From positions 62,001 to 126,000 of the forward strand of contig JAVHLI010000002.1 in the NCBI GenBank assembly GCA_031082185.1: DNA of 64,000 nucleotides. Reading direction: 5' to 3'. The position numbers and the translations under genes were made by a program. This DNA is from a bacterium (GTDB lineage: Bacteria > Sysuimicrobiota > Sysuimicrobiia > Sysuimicrobiales > Humicultoraceae). Each line of letters starts with the position of its first letter. Within the stretch, counting starts at the first letter, position 1. The notes beneath the pieces are model-generated. The model had not been told where the DNA came from. It worked only from the letters and a program-made list of their open reading frames with translations, and ran no database searches. Below are positions 29,005 to 37,332 of the stretch, one piece after another.

Positions 29005-29648
29005 GCGTGGTCCCCTCTCTCCTGCACTTCCATGACTTCTGTTTCGAGAGCAAGGCGGCCCAACACCTCCCGGGCGCTCCCCACATCGCTCTCATGAACC
29101 ACGAGCTCGACGACCTCTGTACCCGAGGCACGCATGCTGTGCATTGCAGCGATTGGAATCCCGGCCCTGGTCAGGCCGGACACGATCCTCGGCAGTTCAA
29201 CGGAGATGCTGCCAACGGTAATGTGGAGCTTGACCTCGCGCGGGCCGGCTCCCAGCATCTCTGTGAAGGTCTCGAACAGATCGCTCTCGGTGATAACGCC
29301 AACCAACCGGCCGTCTTCGACCACCGGTAGCCCCCCGATCTTGTGCCGCCGCATGAGCGTTGCCGCCTGCTCGATCGTGGCGTCCGGATCAACCGTGACG
29401 GGCGCGCTTGCCATCAGGTGTCTGACGAGGACTCCCACCGACAGGCTGGGAGTGCTGTGGGGGCCTTCCACCGCCGGTGGGTGCATGCGTACCACGTCGG
29501 TCCAGGTGATGATCCCAACAAGGGTCTCGCCGTCAACCACCGGCAGACGCCGAATGCGGTGCCGCCGCATTAGCCCCAGGGCCTCCCAGGCCGGGGCCTC
29601 CGGTCCAACCACCAGCGCCGGGGCAGTCATGCGGGTGCGCACGCGCAT
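29001..29648 (-). CDS. acuB: AcuB-like protein: two CBS domains plus ACT-like C-terminus
   Basis: The 215-residue product has CBS1 (about 1-60, MTAPALVVGPEAPAWEALGL), CBS2 (about 75-135, HKIGGLPVVEDGRLVGVITE) and an ACT-like C-terminal part (VKLHITVGSISVELPRIV). This layout is that of AcuB of Bacillus, whose exact role is unknown but is tied to acetyl-CoA synthetase control. ATG 29648 has GAGGGAA upstream and follows the acuA stop by 10 bases. CBS pairs usually sense adenine nucleotides. A paralogue is at 41126-41836. Confidence 0.8.
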   Translation of the reverse strand: MRVRTRMTAPALVVGPEAPAWEALGLMRRHRIRRLPVVDGETLVGIITWTDVVRMHPPAVEGPHSTPSLSVGVLVRHLMASAPVTVDPDATIEQAATLMRRHKIGGLPVVEDGRLVGVITESDLFETFTEMLGAGPREVKLHITVGSISVELPRIVSGLTRAGIPIAAMHSMRASGTEVVELVVHESDVGSAREVLGRLALETEVMEVQERGDHA

Positions 29649-29658
29649 CGCTGTTCCC

Positions 29659-30279
29659 TCAGGCGACCTGTTCGCCCCGCTGTGCCAGGCGAAAGCGGCT
29701 GACGAGCGCATCGGGCACCTCCTGCCCGATGCGCACCGCTAGAAAGTTCAGCGGCTCCAAGGCCACGTTGGGCTCGTTGGTCCACTCGCGCCGGAACCCA
29801 AACCTCTCAAAGAGGGCAAGCAGCCGGTCGGCGTAGATCCCGGCTTCGATGATGGTGTCCTCGATGTCCCAGCACCACACGTAGCCGGTGGCCACGTATA
29901 TCCGCGACTCGACCTCCGGCCGGGCGAAGGCACGGCGGAACAGCGATTGGGCGATCCCCTTCCCCCTGTGCCCGCGCGCCACCTCGATACCGACCTCCAG
30001 CACCCTGGGATCCCCCAGCCGGCCCCAGGGCTGGTCAATGCCGGCCGGCACCAGCAGCAGGTAGCCGACGATGGTCGTGTCGAGAACGGCGACAAACACC
30101 TCGCCGCCCGCAACTCGGATCGCCCTACCCAGCGTCTCGCGAACGATCTGCGCGCGCCGGCGGCCATAGGCGGAGAAAGCACCGAGGCCTGGAGCGATCT
30201 CGTACTCCGCCAGTGCCGCGCCGCCTTCGAGCGCGAGGATCTCGGGGAATGCCCGTGCCTGTTCCGCGGCCGGGACCAT
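29659..30279 (-). CDS. acuA: AcuA-like GNAT protein acetyltransferase
   Basis: The 206-residue product matches AcuA of Bacillus subtilis in length and in blocks: the acetyl-CoA loop VEVARGHRGKGIAQSLFRR-like region (EVARGHRGKGIAQSLF), the aromatic YVWCWDIED block, and the closing TNEPNVALEPLNFLAVRIGQ. AcuA acetylates and inactivates acetyl-CoA synthetase in Bacillus. Here the target may be an acyl-CoA synthetase such as the ADP-forming one at 48-50 kb (inference). ATG 30279 has GGTGAG seven bases upstream; GTG at 30291 is an alternative. Confidence 0.8.
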   Translation of the reverse strand: MVPAAEQARAFPEILALEGGAALAEYEIAPGLGAFSAYGRRRAQIVRETLGRAIRVAGGEVFVAVLDTTIVGYLLLVPAGIDQPWGRLGDPRVLEVGIEVARGHRGKGIAQSLFRRAFARPEVESRIYVATGYVWCWDIEDTIIEAGIYADRLLALFERFGFRREWTNEPNVALEPLNFLAVRIGQEVPDALVSRFRLAQRGEQVA

Positions 30280-30366
30280 GAGTGTTCTCACCGGTAGCAG
30301 AATAGCCCGCTCGGGCGGAGCAGACCATCGGATGGGAACAGTATTTCCGCCGGAGGGGGGCCGGCG

Positions 30367-30876
30367 CTACCCTAAGTCGCCAAGCACGCGCTCGGCCACC
30401 GCCCGTGCCGCGGCCTCGACCGCCCCCGAGGGCACCCCGCCTGTCGAGAACGCCCGGCCCTCGATTCCGTAGACGATGAACCGCGGCGGCAGCCGGTCCA
30501 GTGCCCTGGCCAGTTCTATCGCCTCGGCTACCCCAAATGCGTGGGTCGAGCACCGGCGTAGTCCGGCGGGCAGCGGTTGGCTGCGGGCATCAAAGCGGTG
30601 AATGCTGCCCGGATCCGCGCCGGAGAGGGCCGCGTCTATCAGAATCACGGTCCCTGCGCCCTCCCAAAGCGCCATAAGAGCCGTACCCTCGCCATCCTGC
30701 TCGAGCACCGCAACGCGCCCTTGATCCGGGGGGTCAGGGAGGGCGAGAAGCGCCTCCCTGATCAGGCGGGCGGCGATCAGCCCGACCGCATCGTCCCCCC
30801 GTGACGCGTTGCCAATTCCGATGATCAGCGCAGTGAAGGGGCCGGCACCCGCCGGGTTCCCCTCACTCCCGCTCAA
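30367..30876 (-). CDS. NiFe-hydrogenase maturation protease (HyaD/HycI family)
   Basis: The 169-residue endopeptidase shows the N-terminal family motif GIGNASRGDDAVGLIAA, with the nickel-sensing Asp/Glu, VILIDAALSGADPG, and the His of CSTHAFG. It removes the C-terminal tail of the large subunit after nickel insertion. It overlaps the large-subunit gene by 14 bases, so it almost certainly serves this hydrogenase. Confidence 0.92.
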   Translation of the reverse strand: MSGSEGNPAGAGPFTALIIGIGNASRGDDAVGLIAARLIREALLALPDPPDQGRVAVLEQDGEGTALMALWEGAGTVILIDAALSGADPGSIHRFDARSQPLPAGLRRCSTHAFGVAEAIELARALDRLPPRFIVYGIEGRAFSTGGVPSGAVEAAARAVAERVLGDLG

Positions 30877-32167
30877 TGTGGAGCTTCAAGAAGTGCGTGG
30901 CGCACGAGATGCACGGATCGTAACTGCGCACAAGCTGCTCGCAGCGCAGCGTGGCCTCCTCGTGGGGCAGGCGCAGCACTCCGGGCACGTACTGCCACAG
31001 ATCGTCCTCCATCCGCTTGAGGTTCTGCGAAGTGGGCGGAACGATCCTGGCGGAGGCGATCAGGCCCTCTGCGTCCACCGCGTAACGGTGGTACAGCAGA
31101 CCGCGCGGTGCCTCGGTGGCGTGGGCTCCCTCCCCGGCCTGCGGAGGCGTGGGTATGGGCGATCTGGATGGGACTGGCTCCACGTAGGAAGCGATCAGCT
31201 GGAGCGCCTCTTCATAAGCGTGGACCAGCTCCAGCCCGCGCGCGAGCAGGCTCATGAATGGGTTGCGCACGGGCAGGGTCAGCGCGATGTCACGCGCCGC
31301 CGCCTGCGCCCTCGGCGAGAGCCGGTCAAAGTTCAAGTTCACCCGCGCCAGCGGTCCCACCATGTAGCTTGTCTTGCTGCCCGCGCGCCGCGAGTGAAGC
31401 GCGTTGGAGTGCTCTACATGCTCCTCCAGGAAGTGCCGCTCATACTCCTCAACAGGAATGTCCAGGCCGCTGGATGAGACTACGCGCCCCTCGTTGTAGG
31501 GATACTCGTCCGGATGTGACAGGGAGACGAACTCGTAGTCGGCGGTGAAGTCGGGGTAGTCCAGCGTTGCCGCCCACCGCACGGCCTCCACTGCGCGCTC
31601 AAGACCCCACTCAAGATCCGGGACCAGGGCGGTCAGCGCAGACTTGCGCGGCGCTCGGTAGAAACCGCCCACACACGCCGAGACCGGGTGGATCTCGCGC
31701 CCCCCGATAACCGTAACCAGGTGATTGCCGATCTTCTTCATGCGTAACGCCTGCTCGACCAGCGGACGAAGGGCCGGATCGCCTGCCATGCTGATGGCCG
31801 ATTCGTGTCCGATGAAGTCCGGTGCATGCAGCAAGAAAATGTGCAGCACGTGGCTCTCGATGTACTCGCCGCAGTAGAGCAGCCGGCGCAGGGCGCGCAC
31901 GCCAGGCGGAGGGGTCACGCCCAGGGCCTTCTCCAGCGCGTGGGCGGCGCTCATCTGGTAGGCCACCGGGCAGATGCCGCAGATTCGGGCGGTTATGTCC
32001 ACGGTCTCCTGGGGCGTACGGCCGCGCAGAAACGCCTCGAAGAAGCGGGGCGGCTCAAAAATGTTGACCTGCACGTCGGTAACTCGATCGCCCTTGATCT
32101 TCACCCGTAACCCGCCCTCACCCTCGACGCGGGCCAGGTAGTCTACGTTGATGCGTCTCTCGGCCAT
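30863..32167 (-). CDS. hydA: Group 3b NiFe-hydrogenase large (alpha) subunit
   Basis: The 434-residue product has the N-terminal nickel motif RICGIC (C63, C66) and the C-terminal motif DPCISCATH (C419, C422, H425), followed by a nine-residue tail that the maturation protease should remove. The block NIFEPPRFFEAFLRGR and the partners below assign it to group 3b, the bidirectional NAD(P)-linked or sulfhydrogenase type. The site binds Ni-Fe(CN)2CO. ATG at 32167 begins MAERRINVDYLARVEGEG. Confidence 0.95.
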   Translation of the reverse strand: MAERRINVDYLARVEGEGGLRVKIKGDRVTDVQVNIFEPPRFFEAFLRGRTPQETVDITARICGICPVAYQMSAAHALEKALGVTPPPGVRALRRLLYCGEYIESHVLHIFLLHAPDFIGHESAISMAGDPALRPLVEQALRMKKIGNHLVTVIGGREIHPVSACVGGFYRAPRKSALTALVPDLEWGLERAVEAVRWAATLDYPDFTADYEFVSLSHPDEYPYNEGRVVSSSGLDIPVEEYERHFLEEHVEHSNALHSRRAGSKTSYMVGPLARVNLNFDRLSPRAQAAARDIALTLPVRNPFMSLLARGLELVHAYEEALQLIASYVEPVPSRSPIPTPPQAGEGAHATEAPRGLLYHRYAVDAEGLIASARIVPPTSQNLKRMEDDLWQYVPGVLRLPHEEATLRCEQLVRSYDPCISCATHFLKLHIERE

Positions 32168-32183
32168 TGCTTCTCTCCCCCGA

Positions 32184-32984
32184 CTATCTTGGGATGGCGT
32201 CCTTTTCAAACTGCTCGCTTGCCGCCCGGAAGACCGGCGAGTAACCGTTGAAGCTTCGGAAGGCGCGGCTGACCTCCCGAGGGGTCTGTCCCAGCGCGAT
32301 GAATCGGGCGCCCAGCGCGGCCGGATTGGGCAGCTCCATTGGTCCGAAGCACCCGTAGCACCCCCTGTTGTAGGCCGGGCAGATTGCGCCGCACCCGGCC
32401 TGCGTGGCCGGACCCAGACACGGGATCCCCTGCGCGACCATCACACAGACCGTCCCGTGCCGCTTACACTCGTTGCACACCGAATGTTCAGGAACCGACG
32501 GCTTGCGCCCAATCAGCAGCGAGGTGACCAGATCCACAAGCTGCTGCTTGCTGATGGGGCAGCCGCGCAGCTCGAAGTCCACCGGCACGAAGTCACTGAT
32601 CGGACGCGATCGGTCCAGTGTGTGGATGAACTCGGGGCTGGCGTAGACGGTCCGTGTGAACTCGCCCACATCCGCCCAGTTGCGCAGGGCCTGGATGCCG
32701 CCGGCGGTGGCGCACGCGCCGATGGTTACCAGCAGACCGGACTGGCGCCGCACTTCCTTGATTCGCTCGATCTCCTCCTCGGTGGTTACCGAGCCCTCTA
32801 CCAGGGTCACATCGTAGGGGCCCGGGAGAACCTGCCTGCGCGCTTCGACGAAGTTGGCGATCTCCAGCGCGTCGGCAATGGCGAGCAGAGCATCCTCACA
32901 GTCCAGCAGCGAAAGCTGGCAGCCGTCGCATGAAGCGAACTTGAACACCGCCAGGCTGGGCTTGCGCTTCTTTTGGGTGGCCAT
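32184..32984 (-). CDS. hydD: Group 3b NiFe-hydrogenase small (delta) subunit
   Basis: The 266-residue product carries the proximal-cluster ligands in [21 protein letters not shown] and RGCPISK, and more cysteines in [11 protein letters not shown] and [19 protein letters not shown] for medial and distal [4Fe-4S] clusters. It has no signal peptide, so it is cytoplasmic. It overlaps hydG by one base (TGATG). Confidence 0.95.
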   Translation of the reverse strand: MATQKKRKPSLAVFKFASCDGCQLSLLDCEDALLAIADALEIANFVEARRQVLPGPYDVTLVEGSVTTEEEIERIKEVRRQSGLLVTIGACATAGGIQALRNWADVGEFTRTVYASPEFIHTLDRSRPISDFVPVDFELRGCPISKQQLVDLVTSLLIGRKPSVPEHSVCNECKRHGTVCVMVAQGIPCLGPATQAGCGAICPAYNRGCYGCFGPMELPNPAALGARFIALGQTPREVSRAFRSFNGYSPVFRAASEQFEKDAIPR

Positions 32985-33853
32985 CAGAACTCCTCCACGG
33001 CGAAGAACGGCTCAATGCGATCGTAGCTCAGAACCGGCCCGTCTTTGCACAAAAAAGTCGGGCCGTACTGGCAGCGGCCGCAGAAGGCAACGGCGCACTT
33101 CATGTTGCGCTCCAGCGACAGGAAGATACGATCCTTTGGGATACGGCGCGCCAGCGCCTCGTAGACCACAAAGTGCATCATGATCTCCGGGCCGCAAGTG
33201 AAAACCGTGGTGCGCTTGGGATCGGGCCGCAGCGCGTAGAACAGAATGGGAACGACGCCCACGCGGCCTTTCCATGTCTCGTCGGCGCGGTCCACCGTAA
33301 CCACGACCTCGACATCGTGGCTTCGCCACGCGTCGTACTCCTGCGGGTAGAGCAGGTCGGCCGGCTGACGCGCGCCGTTTAGGATGGTCACCTTGCCGTA
33401 GTCGGCCCTGTGCCGGAGGACGTGGTAGATGGCCGGGCGCAGTGGGGCCAGGCCGATGCCGCCGGCCACGATTATCAGGTCGTCTCCCACGGCCCGGTCC
33501 ACGGGCCAGGAGCTGCCGTAGGGACCGCGCAAGCCGATCACGCCGCCGACTTCCATCCTGGAGACGGCCTGGGTTACGTTGCCGGCGATGCGGACCGTGT
33601 GACGCAGATCGGCGGGCTCCGCCGGGTCCGAACTGATGGAGATGGCCGCCTCCCCGATGCCGGGCAGGTAAAGCATGTTGAACTGGCCGGGGCGGAAGCT
33701 GTATGCCTCGCGCACAGCCGGGTCCCTGAACCCGAGCGTGTACGTCGTGACGCCTTGCGCCTCGGGTTGCACGTGGGTGATCACCGCTGGTTGGGGTACC
33801 ATGGGATGATCGGTGGCCGGTAGACTTTGGCTCTTGGCCAGGGTTGAATTCAT
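32984..33853 (-). CDS. hydG: Hydrogenase FAD/NAD(P)-binding (gamma) subunit
   Basis: The 289-residue FNR-like protein has the flavin motif [13 protein letters not shown], the nucleotide-binding [25 protein letters not shown], and a C-terminal [2Fe-2S] site [15 protein letters not shown]...LC. This matches the HydG/SudB family that exchanges electrons with NAD(P). It is coupled to hydB by a 4-base overlap. Confidence 0.94.
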   Translation of the reverse strand: MNSTLAKSQSLPATDHPMVPQPAVITHVQPEAQGVTTYTLGFRDPAVREAYSFRPGQFNMLYLPGIGEAAISISSDPAEPADLRHTVRIAGNVTQAVSRMEVGGVIGLRGPYGSSWPVDRAVGDDLIIVAGGIGLAPLRPAIYHVLRHRADYGKVTILNGARQPADLLYPQEYDAWRSHDVEVVVTVDRADETWKGRVGVVPILFYALRPDPKRTTVFTCGPEIMMHFVVYEALARRIPKDRIFLSLERNMKCAVAFCGRCQYGPTFLCKDGPVLSYDRIEPFFAVEEF

Positions 33854-34977
33854 AGCGGGCTCTCCCCTCTTATCGCCGCGAGTTCTTTGGTCAGGTCAAT
33901 GCCCACGGGGCACCACGTTATGCACCGACCACACCCCACGCACCCCGAGACTCCGTACTGGTCCGTCCACGACGCCAGCTTGTGCGTCAGCCACTGTCGA
34001 TATCGGGCGCGGGTGTTGGGCCGCAGGTGTCCCCCGAACACGTACGAAAACTCGCGATTGAAGCAGGAGTCCCACGCGCGCACCCGCGCGGCGGTCTCGC
34101 CCGCGAGGTCGCTTGTCTCCTGCACGTCCGAGCAGAAGCAGGTGGGACACACCATGGTGCAGTTGGCGCAGGAGAGGCAGCGCTCCGCCACGTTCGCCCA
34201 GTGGGGGTGTTCCAGGTTGTCGTATAGCAGGTCAGGCAGGTTCTGGGTGTTGAGCCCTCTACCCATGCGCGTCTGGGCCTCGGCCATTACCTGCCGGGCA
34301 CGGCTGAGTTCGAAGGCTCCTGCTGGACGCCACTCTACCCCGGAGAGCATCTGGGCACCGAGTGCAGAACCGACCTCAAGCAGGAATACGTCGTCCAGCT
34401 CGGTGAGGGCCAGGTCAAAACCCGACGAACACCGAGGGCCCGTCCTCATGGACGCGCAGAAACAGGTGCCGCCCGGCTCGGTGCAGTTCACAGCCAGGAC
34501 GAAGGCACACTCGCGGCGTGCCTTGTAGTGCGGCTCCTGTACCGGACCATCGAGAAACACCCGGTCCTGCACTGCAATGGCCGCCAGTTCGCACGCTCTC
34601 ACGCCAACGAAAGCATATCTAGGAGGGGGATCCTTGCTCGTCTCGACACTGAACCCGTCCCCGTTCCGACGCGTGGAAAAGAGCCTCAGCGACGGCGGGT
34701 ATAGATACCTCTTCCACGAGTGCGGGCCGACGACGAACCCGAAGTGCGCCTGATCGCTGCGGCGATGAAGCCGGTAAGTGCCCGGCGCCTGCTCGTCGGC
34801 CCAGCCGACGGGGAGATCAGACAGGTGGGCGATCTCGTCATAGACGATGGCGTCCTCGCGCACGGTCGGGCCGATCAAGCTGTAGCCGGCTCCGCGCAAC
34901 GCATCAAAGAGTTGCTGCAGAGCGGGCTTTGAGATGACCACCTGCCCGCCAAGAATAGGTGCCTGCTCAGCCATCAA
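33850..34977 (-). CDS. hydB: Hydrogenase iron-sulfur (beta) subunit
   Basis: The 375-residue product has a middle conserved part (YAFVGVRACELAAIAVQD) and two C-terminal [4Fe-4S] motifs, CLSCANCTMVCPTCFCSD and CVGCGRCITWCPVGID. It matches HydB/AsrA-type subunits that link the flavin subunit to the small subunit. The order hydB-hydG-hydD-hydA equals the classic hydBGDA operon of Pyrococcus. It lies 7 bases after the cNMP-binding gene. Confidence 0.93.
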   Translation of the reverse strand: MMAEQAPILGGQVVISKPALQQLFDALRGAGYSLIGPTVREDAIVYDEIAHLSDLPVGWADEQAPGTYRLHRRSDQAHFGFVVGPHSWKRYLYPPSLRLFSTRRNGDGFSVETSKDPPPRYAFVGVRACELAAIAVQDRVFLDGPVQEPHYKARRECAFVLAVNCTEPGGTCFCASMRTGPRCSSGFDLALTELDDVFLLEVGSALGAQMLSGVEWRPAGAFELSRARQVMAEAQTRMGRGLNTQNLPDLLYDNLEHPHWANVAERCLSCANCTMVCPTCFCSDVQETSDLAGETAARVRAWDSCFNREFSYVFGGHLRPNTRARYRQWLTHKLASWTDQYGVSGCVGCGRCITWCPVGIDLTKELAAIRGESPL

Positions 34978-34984
34978 CCGTCCC

Positions 34985-35461
34985 TCACTCTCCCTTGCCT
35001 ACCGCGTACACGCTCAGAAGTTGCAGGCGTGTCGCGGTCAGGCGGCTGGCAATGACGTGTGACAAGGTACGATAGAGGTAGTAGCCAAGGTGGTGATCCT
35101 GCTCGCAGACCGCGCACAGTGCGTCCGCATCTATGGCGATAGCCCGCGTCCGCTGCAGCGCGCGCGCGCTGGCGGTCTTCTTCCCGACAACCGGTACGGC
35201 CGCCGACCACCCGAAGACCTCGTGCGTGCCGGCAGTCAGGATAGTAGTGCGGCCGCGGTTGGGGATGTACATCTCCAGAGCCACCAGCCCCTCGACCACC
35301 AGGTACAGCCTATCATCGGTTTCGCCTTCACGAAACACGACCTGGTCCTCGGTCCAGGTGACCTCAGTCGCAATCGCGGCCAGCTTCTCCAGATGCTGCG
35401 GCTCCAGCGCCCCAAACAATTGCGCGGAGCGTAGTGCCTCGGCGAGAGAGCATGGCTCCAT
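34985..35461 (-). CDS. Stand-alone cyclic-nucleotide-binding domain protein
   Basis: The 158-residue product is a cNMP-binding beta barrel of the CRP type (QLFGALEPQHLEKLAAIATE, VVFREGETDDRLYLVVEG, VFGWSAAVPV) followed by one helix. The helix-turn-helix DNA-binding domain of Crp/Fnr proteins is absent, so it cannot act as a classic activator. Similar single-domain proteins occur next to hydBGDA-type operons and could adjust hydrogenase or transport activity by binding a ligand (inference). ATG at 35461 has GGGGGTGAC upstream. Confidence 0.8.
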   Translation of the reverse strand: MEPCSLAEALRSAQLFGALEPQHLEKLAAIATEVTWTEDQVVFREGETDDRLYLVVEGLVALEMYIPNRGRTTILTAGTHEVFGWSAAVPVVGKKTASARALQRTRAIAIDADALCAVCEQDHHLGYYLYRTLSHVIASRLTATRLQLLSVYAVGKGE

Positions 35462-35529
35462 GTCACCACCCCCTTTGACTAGCCCGTCCCTACCCCATCC
35501 GCCACCGTCGAGTCCCAACCGGAGGCGTC

Positions 35530-36213
35530 CTAGGGACGAACCGCATCGCGTGCATTACCATCCTGCTGTTCCTCCACCCATGCGATCCAGCCCTCCAAAC
35601 CCTCTCCCGTGCGCGCCGAGACGGGAAAGAGCGGTGCCGCGGTGACCTCGCGCAGGCCGGCCGTGAAGGTCTCGAGCGAGAACTCGGTGACCGGTACGAG
35701 GTCTACCTTGTTCAGTACAACCGCGTCGGCCCAGGCGAACGTGGACGGGTACTTGTACACCTTGTCGTCGCCCTCGGGAACGCTGGCCACCACGACGCGC
35801 AGGTGCTCACCCACATCGTACGCCGCGGGACAAACCAGGTTTCCAACATTCTCTATGAAGAGGACCTGCACCTCCGTCAGAGGCAGATGGCCGATGGCGG
35901 CCCGCACCATGCTCGCGTCCAAGTGGCATGCGTTGCCCACCAGGCGGGTCTCGATCTGCACGGCGGGAATGCCGCAGCGGGCAACGCGCTCGGCATCACG
36001 GGTCGTGGCGATGTCTCCCTCTACAACCCCGAGTCGGATCCGCGGGTGGAGCAGAGCCGCGGTCCGTTCCAGGAGAGAGGTCTTCCCGCTGCCCGGGGAA
36101 CCGATCAGGTTGATGGCAGTGATGCCGGCCTGATCGAGCAGGGCGCGGACCTCGGCGGCCAGTGCGTCGTTGGCACGCAGGATGCGCTCCACCACCTCCA
36201 CGCGCACCGTCAT
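35530..36213 (-). CDS. hypB: Hydrogenase nickel incorporation GTPase HypB
   Basis: The 227-residue SIMIBI GTPase has the P-loop GSPGSGKT (38-45), VVEGDIATTRDAERV, the dimer metal site GNACHLDASM, and NKVD. It delivers nickel to the large subunit with HypA. No His-rich N-terminal store is present. The ATG overlaps the hypA stop by 4 bases. Confidence 0.94.
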   Translation of the reverse strand: MTVRVEVVERILRANDALAAEVRALLDQAGITAINLIGSPGSGKTSLLERTAALLHPRIRLGVVEGDIATTRDAERVARCGIPAVQIETRLVGNACHLDASMVRAAIGHLPLTEVQVLFIENVGNLVCPAAYDVGEHLRVVVASVPEGDDKVYKYPSTFAWADAVVLNKVDLVPVTEFSLETFTAGLREVTAAPLFPVSARTGEGLEGWIAWVEEQQDGNARDAVRP

Positions 36214-36449
36214 TCTCCCTCCAACCACTCCATGCGAAGATCAGCCCCTTCGGTGGTTCTTAGGTCCAGCACCGCACCACCGGCGCAGCCCTCGCGCAGG
36301 ATCTCGAACACCTGCATCAGGGCCTCTGCCGCGACGCCGCTTCTGTGACCCACGCAGACCCCCACCGCCGAAACGCTCTTCAGCCCATGCCGCGAAGCCG
36401 CGGCCGTGATCTCAGTCAGCAGCGCCTGTGCGATTGCCACCTCGTGCAT
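36210..36449 (-). CDS. hypA: HypA-like nickel chaperone lacking the zinc-finger segment
   Basis: The 79-residue product begins MHEVAIAQALLTEITAAASR, the HypA N-terminus with the nickel-binding MHE. It keeps GVAAEALMQVFEILREG and the last strand (GADLRMEWLEGE aligns with the usual GDSLIVKSIEVE ending). The central zinc domain with its two CxxC pairs, normally about 35 residues, is missing: there is only one Cys, near GVCVGH, and one in REGCAGG. So this is an internal deletion, not a frameshift or early stop. Family length is normally 110-118 aa. Position directly before hypB supports the assignment. ATG 36449 was chosen by the MHE motif. Confidence 0.82.
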   Translation of the reverse strand: MHEVAIAQALLTEITAAASRHGLKSVSAVGVCVGHRSGVAAEALMQVFEILREGCAGGAVLDLRTTEGADLRMEWLEGE

Positions 36450-36460
36450 CCGCCTCTGCC

Positions 36461-37240
36461 TCAGAAAGTCTGATTTGCCAGGGCCAGCATTCCCCGGGTG
36501 TACCGCTCGAGGCTGGCCACCTGCGCCGGGGCAAGCGCGAGGCATGCCCAGCGCCAGTGGAAGGCGATCACGTCGCCCACAGAGACTTCATCCAGGAACT
36601 GATCCTTGCCCATAGCGCGGAGCACGCGCTCGCCCTGGGGCTCGCCGAAGGTCAGGCGTCCCCCGCGGAGGACGATCGGCCGGTACGTCACCGTGAAGGC
36701 GCCGGGTTCCACGGCATTGACGGTCCCCCAGCTGATGCGGCAGAGATCGAGCGCGGCGTCGCCCTGGGGCAGTCCGGTGCGGAACGACACATCGAACACG
36801 TGGAATGCATGGTGGGCGCGCGCGCCGGCGCGCGGCTTGCCCACGAGCAGCTCCATCGTAGCCGGACGCACCCGACCGCTGAACCGCTCGTGAAGGCGCC
36901 TGGCGTGAAACGCCCAGTCCACCGTCTCCAGCAGGTCGCTGCCGATCCAGTATGCTTCTACCACACGCGCATCAAACGGATCGGCTATCCCATTGGATTC
37001 CGCGATTACCTGGAGGTAGGGTAGGGCGCCGGAAAACGCCTGGAGGTGGCGGCGCAGCCCCTGGTCGGATACGCCTTCACTCATGTAGGCCAGCAGCGCG
37101 GCATTAGAGTCGTCACCGCAGTAGCCCAGGTGGTTAGGCATGAAGGCGAACCGGGCAAAGAGCAGCATGCCGTCCAGGACTCCTCCCGCTCCCACCGCGG
37201 CAAGAACAGGAGGGTTGACCTGCAACGATCTGGTTGACAT
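36461..37240 (-). CDS. Hydrogenase-linked protein, DUF6390-like
   Basis: The 259-residue product has the blocks FARFAFMPNHLGYCGDDSNAAL, YLQVIAESNGIADPFDARVVEAYWIG and DQFLDEVSVGDVIAFHWRWAC. I think this is the DUF6390 family, found near NiFe-hydrogenase genes; its biochemical role is not known to me. ATG 37240 has GTGGAGGA nine bases upstream; an ATG three codons earlier is too close to that site. It begins the segment with hypA (11 bases away) and hypB. A TATTAT box just upstream (37262-37267) may be a weak promoter. Confidence 0.6.
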   Translation of the reverse strand: MSTRSLQVNPPVLAAVGAGGVLDGMLLFARFAFMPNHLGYCGDDSNAALLAYMSEGVSDQGLRRHLQAFSGALPYLQVIAESNGIADPFDARVVEAYWIGSDLLETVDWAFHARRLHERFSGRVRPATMELLVGKPRAGARAHHAFHVFDVSFRTGLPQGDAALDLCRISWGTVNAVEPGAFTVTYRPIVLRGGRLTFGEPQGERVLRAMGKDQFLDEVSVGDVIAFHWRWACLALAPAQVASLERYTRGMLALANQTF

Positions 37241-37332
37241 CCAGGGCATTCCTCCACGGACATAATAGGATGGGGACCGCAGGCCGCCCATCGGTGCCGC
37301 GCACTATGCCCCGCCCATGACGTCCCTAGGGT

